Source: Lachnospiraceae bacterium
Lineage (GTDB): Bacteria; Bacillota; Clostridia; Lachnospirales; Lachnospiraceae
Assembly (NCBI GenBank): GCA_009787745.1
Contig: WQST01000060.1
Span: forward strand, 819-11,381
Direction of reading: 5' to 3'
DNA: 10,563 bases
The stretch's first letter is position 1, and each line of letters starts with the position of its first letter. A program made the position numbers and the translations under genes. The notes under the pieces were generated by a model. That model did not search any database, was not told where the DNA came from, and saw nothing but the letters and a program-made list of their open reading frames with translations. Positions 7,051 through 10,563 of the stretch are shown here, in pieces.

Positions 7051-7069
7051 AAAAATCAGCAAAATACAA
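7041..7069 (-). promoter_or_regulatory. Strong sigma-A-type promoter of the RNA gene
   Basis: Minus strand: -35 TTGTAT (7064-7069), 17-bp spacer, -10 TATACT (7041-7046). Four of six and five of six bases match consensus, with ideal spacing. The predicted start is an A near 7034, which gives an RNA of about 209 nt ending at the terminator. Confidence 0.75.
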
Positions 7070-7099
7070 CCGCTTTTTTACAAAAGACAGCTATTAATT

Positions 7100-7127
7100 T
7101 TGGCAAAAATGGTTTAAAATGTATATG
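7100..7127 (+). promoter_or_regulatory. Weak candidate promoter for the sensor diguanylate cyclase gene
   Basis: TTGGCA (7100-7105), a 16-bp spacer and TATATG (7122-7127), about 30 bp before the start codon. The -10 box matches consensus at only four of six positions. It would be divergent from the RNA-gene promoter about 30 bp away. Confidence 0.3.
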
Positions 7128-7157
7128 TGCTACTTATTATATCAAAGGGGGTTGTTT

Positions 7158-9371
7158 ATGCCTAATAAACGTCTTCATTTCGGAGTTATCTTATCAACTT
7201 TTGACAATACTTGCCAATATGATGTTTGGAAAGGAATTGTCGAATATGCGAATCAGCATAACATCCATCTAACCGCTTATTTTGGCGCCTATCAGATGAC
7301 CGAGTATGATTTTGCTTCGCATTTCTATGGTTGCTTTGACACCATTAAAAAGAGTAAGTCTTTGGACGGCATCATCATTTTATCAGGATTCATCGCGCAA
7401 GTTACAGGCACGGAAATCTTCGAAAAATATATTGCTATGCTGCCTAAGCATCTCCCCATTGTTTCGATTTCATATATTTTACCAAACATTCCATCGGTCT
7501 TAATCGATAATGTTTCAGGTATATTCAATGTCGTCGATCACTTAATTCGTTTTCACGGCAAAAAACAAATCGTTTTCATCAAAGGTCCCGACGGACATCC
7601 CGAAGCGGAAGATCGGCTTTCAGGATATCGGAATGCACTTTCCGTCAACGATATTGCCTTTGATGAGCGATATATTCTGCCCGGTAATTTCAGTCAGGAA
7701 AGCGGTTATGAAGCTACGATGAGTTTACTCGAATCAAAGCTTCCTTTCGATGCCATCGCCGCCAGCGACGACGAAACCGCTTTGGGCGTTTTAGCCGAAT
7801 TGCGGTATAATGACATTTTGGTACCTGTTGATGTCGCCGTCACAGGATTTGACGATGACCGTGTCGCATCAACTTTTATTCCTTCAATAAGTACAGCATG
7901 TCAGGATTTCCGCGAAATCGGTCTGGTCAGTACCGAGACGCTTCTAAATGTTATCGAGGGGAAACCATACGAAGATGTTGTTTATGTCCCGCCTATTTTT
8001 ATCGCCAGACAGTCGTGCGGATGTCTGGAAAGAGAATTTTTACATGCTCCGAAATATGACGGCAAGAATAATTCAGCCGATTCGCTGTTAACATATGTCT
8101 CACATAAATTTCTGACCATTTTCAAAAGTGAAATTCCTATGGAAAAAATTGATGAGTGGGTTACTGTTTTAGTCGGAGTAATTATTGAGAGACCCTTTTC
8201 CAAAGAAAAAATCTTATGCGCACTGAATGAAATTCTAATCTGTTATGTTCATTATTCACAAAAAACTTATTTATGGAATGACGCTCTTAACATTCTCACA
8301 TTGGGCGTTGAACATTATCCCCATGAAGTTGAATGCGCGCAAACAATCCATTCAACTCTTATTTTGGCGACGACATTAGTTCACAGCATTCGCTTTAAAG
8401 AGGAAAAAGTGCGCGAGTTTGCCTTAAGTGATGAGCGGATGAATCTCCGCCGAATCGCCGGCAATCTGGTGCTTAAGTTTGACATGGATTCTTTACTTGC
8501 CGAAATCAAAACATCTTTTCCCGAACTTTCCGTCCATACAACCCTTATCGGCTTATACAACAATCCTGTCAAAAGTAATGAAGCGGAGGCAGACCGAACG
8601 ATTAATACATTAATCGGTTTTGATGGTGAGCAAACTTTTGATATCCGCAACAATAGTTATGAACCGATTGTTTTTTCTGATTATTCATCGATTGAGCACT
8701 TCAATTTCGAAAATGAACGGCGTGAACTTTTTTATATCCCTTTATTCTTCAAAGATGAAGAGATGGGTGTTTTACTTATGCCTTATGATCCGAATATGTC
8801 GCTTGACGCATACGAAATATTACGGGTTAATATTTCCGCGGCATTAAAGGGTGCTAATTTATTATCCAAAATCCAAACACTGTCTATCACTGATGAATTA
8901 ACGGGACTTCTGAATCGCCGCGGTTTTTTCCAGTTCGCTTACAATAAGCTTAAGCAGAACAAAAGAGAATTAATCCCGATGATTATGTTTTTGGATATGG
9001 ATGGGCTTAAAAAAATCAATGATACATATGGACATAGTGAGGGTGATCTGGCGATTTCCAATTTTGCTAATATCCTAAAAGAAGTTTTGCGGGAAGAAGA
9101 TATTGTCGGCAGAATCGGCGGCGACGAGTTCGTAGTTTTTTCATTGCTCAAATCAAAACATAGTGCTGAACTGGTAGAAAAAAGAATCCGTGCGGAGATA
9201 GATGAGTACAACCAAAGGAAATTGCATCCCTATCATATCCTAAGCAGTATCGGCAGTGTTATTCTTAAGTCCTCAACGTTCGAATGCTTCGAGGCGGCCA
9301 TGCTTATTGCCGACGATATTCTTTACGAAGAGAAAACTGCCAAAAAGAAAATGGGAATTTCAAGAACATAA
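7158..9371 (+). CDS. Cytoplasmic LacI-like sensor diguanylate cyclase (PBP-like, GAF-like, GGDEF)
   Basis: 737 residues, no membrane helix. Residues 5-290 are a periplasmic-binding-protein fold of the LacI/GalR regulator type (GVILSTFDN, DGIIILSG, VTGFDDDRVAS, then RQSCGC at 284-289) but without the DNA-binding helix-turn-helix, so it is likely a ligand-sensing module. A helical middle is followed by a GAF-like stretch (about 450-565), then a GGDEF domain (576 to end) that makes cyclic di-GMP from two GTP: DELTGLLNRRG, metal-binding D613, NDTYGH, and the intact GGDEF signature at 654-658. The RxxD product-inhibition site is intact (R645-E-E-D648). An active, feedback-controlled enzyme switched by a small molecule, perhaps a sugar, is the natural reading; the ligand is unknown. 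The start at 7158 is chosen over ATG 7119 because AAAGGGGG lies 6 nt upstream of it. It is transcribed away from the RNA gene. Confidence 0.93.
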   Translation: MPNKRLHFGVILSTFDNTCQYDVWKGIVEYANQHNIHLTAYFGAYQMTEYDFASHFYGCFDTIKKSKSLDGIIILSGFIAQVTGTEIFEKYIAMLPKHLPIVSISYILPNIPSVLIDNVSGIFNVVDHLIRFHGKKQIVFIKGPDGHPEAEDRLSGYRNALSVNDIAFDERYILPGNFSQESGYEATMSLLESKLPFDAIAASDDETALGVLAELRYNDILVPVDVAVTGFDDDRVASTFIPSISTACQDFREIGLVSTETLLNVIEGKPYEDVVYVPPIFIARQSCGCLEREFLHAPKYDGKNNSADSLLTYVSHKFLTIFKSEIPMEKIDEWVTVLVGVIIERPFSKEKILCALNEILICYVHYSQKTYLWNDALNILTLGVEHYPHEVECAQTIHSTLILATTLVHSIRFKEEKVREFALSDERMNLRRIAGNLVLKFDMDSLLAEIKTSFPELSVHTTLIGLYNNPVKSNEAEADRTINTLIGFDGEQTFDIRNNSYEPIVFSDYSSIEHFNFENERRELFYIPLFFKDEEMGVLLMPYDPNMSLDAYEILRVNISAALKGANLLSKIQTLSITDELTGLLNRRGFFQFAYNKLKQNKRELIPMIMFLDMDGLKKINDTYGHSEGDLAISNFANILKEVLREEDIVGRIGGDEFVVFSLLKSKHSAELVEKRIRAEIDEYNQRKLHPYHILSSIGSVILKSSTFECFEAAMLIADDILYEEKTAKKKMGISRT

Positions 9372-9392
9372 TTTGGCTTTTGGCATATTCTA
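9366..9392 (+). promoter_or_regulatory. Candidate sigma-K (late mother-cell) promoter
   Basis: AC (9366-9367, in AACA), a 16-bp spacer, then CATATTCTA (9384-9392) fits the sigma-K pattern AC-N16-CATAnnnTA exactly. It begins in the last codons of the preceding gene and faces the Cys/His-rich gene, leaving a leader of roughly 120 nt. A coat-protein gene under sigma-K would be the expected pairing. Confidence 0.45.
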
Positions 9393-9522
9393 TATTAAAC
9401 AGGGTGTCGAAACATGTCGAATGAATCATAATCAGAATCTAAATCTCCTTATCAGTTAACGCTACATACTTGTTTTCGCAAAACATCGCTTAAGCAAGCT
9501 AACTAAAAAGGAGGAATAAGGA

Positions 9523-9930
9523 ATGTTTTTTAATAACAACTGCTTTAATGGTTGCCATAACCACTGCGGCTGCAATGATGGATGTAAAAACGGCTGCAAT
9601 GATGGATGCAAACATGGCTGCAAACATGGATTTGACAATAGGTGTGATGGATTTGACAATGGGTTTGATAACGATTTCGGTTCCATTGAAACAAGAACCT
9701 ATGAATGCCGACCTGACTGCCGCTACGTTAAACATCGTCATATCGTCAAACATCGCCATGATATCGTTAATGAATATGATGTTATCCACGAACACGATTA
9801 CCACTACCGCGATGTCGTAAATACCCGCGAAGTTTCTAAGCATCACAACCACAATCATCACCGCCCGCATTATTGCGGAAATGATTGCATCGAAGGCGTA
9901 GATAACTGCCCTTGCGCTTGCGAAGAGTAA
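9523..9930 (+). CDS. Cys/His-rich protein, CotD-like spore coat candidate
   Basis: 135 residues, no signal peptide or membrane helix. The N-terminal third (about 7-40) is Cys-Gly-Asn-Asp-Lys-rich with Cys at every fourth residue (GCNDGCKNGCNDGCKHGC). The middle has 'ECRPDC' and a His-rich 'KHRHIVKHRHDIVNEYDVIH' stretch; the end has HNHNHH and CPCAC. This composition, the repeated charged/aromatic pattern and the small size recall CotD-family coat proteins, which are cross-linked into the spore coat; direct homology is uncertain. Cys and His clusters would also bind metal. The ribosome site GGAGG is 8 nt before the ATG. A sigma-K-like promoter upstream and a strong terminator 25 bp downstream make it a single-gene unit. 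The opposite strand is open for much of this span, but as a by-product of the repeats. A metal-binding protein not linked to spores is the main alternative. Confidence 0.75.
   Translation: MFFNNNCFNGCHNHCGCNDGCKNGCNDGCKHGCKHGFDNRCDGFDNGFDNDFGSIETRTYECRPDCRYVKHRHIVKHRHDIVNEYDVIHEHDYHYRDVVNTREVSKHHNHNHHRPHYCGNDCIEGVDNCPCACEE
9568..9639 (+). repeat. Three 24-bp in-frame repeats in the Cys-rich segment
   Basis: Units starting GGCTGCAA at 9568, 9592 and 9616; the first two are nearly identical, the third diverges after GGCTGCAAACATGGAT. They encode eight-residue units (GCNDGCKN, GCNDGCKH, GCKHGFDN). GGATTTGACAAT recurs just beyond (9628 and 9649), suggesting continuing repeat expansion. Confidence 0.8.
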
Positions 9931-9954
9931 CTCGTCAAATCTCTTAGTTTTAAT

Positions 9955-9986
9955 AATACCGCCCACCGTAAAAGGTGGGCGGTATT
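9955..9986. terminator. Strong bidirectional intrinsic terminator
   Basis: A perfect 13-bp stem (AATACCGCCCACC / GGTGGGCGGTATT) with a GTAAAA loop and T-rich flanks on both strands. It lies between two convergent genes and would stop the coat-like gene on the plus strand and the ABC permease on the minus strand. Confidence 0.93.
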
Positions 9987-9989
9987 TAT

Positions 9990-10563
9990 TTATTTATCAA
10001 ATATTATTCTTTCACTGCTAAACATTTTCGCCAGCAAACCTACCAGTATCAGGCTAAAAGCAATATTCGCCATTACTGTTACGGTAATATTTATTACGGA
10101 AACCGCCCCTGTGAATAACCCCGTCAAACCTTGCGCCGTATTAAAAACAGGGATTAAATAATAATAGAAACTTTCTACCGCTCCGCCTGTAAATAAGCTT
10201 GAAAGTCCCAAAACCATACTGACTATCATAAATGGAGTTGCGTATGAATTGGCTTCTTTAACAGATTTCGCGTATGCTGACATAACCGATAAAAGCGAGA
10301 TAAAAACTAAAACCGTCGAAATGATTACCAATAAAATCATCAAATAATCACCCGCGCCATAACTTGCCATCAAATTAACATCCGAATCCATTATATTCGG
10401 CAATGATAACATCATCCCCAAAAATGTCACGCCCGCACCTAACACGCCGAAGATTGTGACCGAAAGAACCTTCGCCAGCGCCATATCACGGCGTCTGGCG
10501 GGGGTCGCCAGAATTGTCGCCAGTGTTCCGCGCTCTTTTTCCCCTGCGATAGATTCGGGCGCG
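9990..10563 (-). CDS. ABC-2 type transporter permease, NatB-like (N-terminal part beyond window)
   Basis: The last 190 residues are visible; the frame stays open to the window edge, so the start is outside. Residues upstream of the first internal ATG (10484) read APESIAGEKERGTLATILAT, the hallmark cytoplasmic motif of ABC-2/NatB permeases (E-x-I-A-G-E-K-E-R-G-T-L), so the internal ATG is not the start. About five membrane helices follow, with the 'YYLIPVFNTAQGLTGLFTG' segment typical of the family's C-terminal half. NatB pairs with the ATPase NatA to export sodium or drugs; the ATPase gene would be expected next to it outside the window. The gene ends 4 bp before the shared two-way terminator. 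Substrate is not shown by the sequence. Confidence 0.9.
   Translation of the reverse strand, partial: APESIAGEKERGTLATILATPARRRDMALAKVLSVTIFGVLGAGVTFLGMMLSLPNIMDSDVNLMASYGAGDYLMILLVIISTVLVFISLLSVMSAYAKSVKEANSYATPFMIVSMVLGLSSLFTGGAVESFYYYLIPVFNTAQGLTGLFTGAVSVINITVTVMANIAFSLILVGLLAKMFSSERIIFDK

Noticed and set aside
7119..7157. Earlier ATG of the diguanylate cyclase gene
   Set aside because: No ribosome site before it, it falls in the putative promoter, and the ATG at 7158 has a near-perfect one.
9499..9966. 155-codon minus-strand frame opposite the Cys/His-rich gene
   Set aside because: It would start inside the terminator stem; its Ala/Ile/Val-rich sequence is what antisense reading of the Cys/His/Asp codons and repeats produces.
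1..10563. CRISPR arrays, tRNA genes, insertion sequences, transposases
   Set aside because: I saw no regularly spaced repeats of CRISPR type, no cloverleaf with a TTCGANTC arm, and no transposase or terminal inverted repeats.

Overview
The window looks like chromosomal DNA of a low-GC, spore-forming Firmicute. Its genes have strong GGAGG-type ribosome sites, use the standard code (TGA is a stop), and include YihY, SpoIID-like, NatB-like and cytoplasmic GGDEF proteins. A His/Cys-rich coat-like protein sits behind a good match to a sigma-K promoter. I cannot name the genus.

Region 1 (1-3349, plus strand) is an accessory module that looks like a type VII secretion (T7SS/Esx) effector cassette. 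In order it holds an EspG/EsaE-like chaperone candidate, a small helical WXG100-like protein with a YxG turn and a YxxxD tail motif, a 482-residue protein with a helical N-terminus and an anthrax-lethal-factor/MuF-type zinc protease C-terminus (HExxH plus a downstream NREFFAEFFA helix), and a lipoprotein 9 bp downstream that is the natural immunity candidate. No ATPase or membrane part of a secretion machine is visible. The toxin-immunity reading is inference from order and motifs, but it is the best candidate for a new system here.

Region 2 (3432-6696, minus strand) is a two-gene operon: an 802-residue membrane-anchored SpoIID/LytB-domain protein followed 13 bp later by a YihY/BrkB membrane protein.

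Region 3 (6697-7157) has no protein gene but is crowded. On the minus strand it holds a free-standing RNA gene of about 209 nt, with a near-consensus promoter (TTGTAT-17-TATACT), many helices, a possible loop-loop contact and its own intrinsic terminator. Two inverted repeats and a putative promoter lie between it and the SpoIID-like gene. The RNA family is uncertain; raiA-type RNA is my first guess and 6S RNA the second.

Region 4 (7158-9371, plus) is a soluble sensor diguanylate cyclase: a LacI-like periplasmic-binding-protein fold without a helix-turn-helix, a GAF-like middle, and a GGDEF domain with intact active and inhibitory sites.

Region 5 (9372-9930, plus) is a sigma-K-like promoter and a Cys/His-rich CotD-like coat protein built partly from 24-bp repeats. 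It ends at a strong two-way terminator shared with Region 6 (9990-10563, minus), the C-terminal part of a NatB-like ABC-2 permease cut by the window edge.
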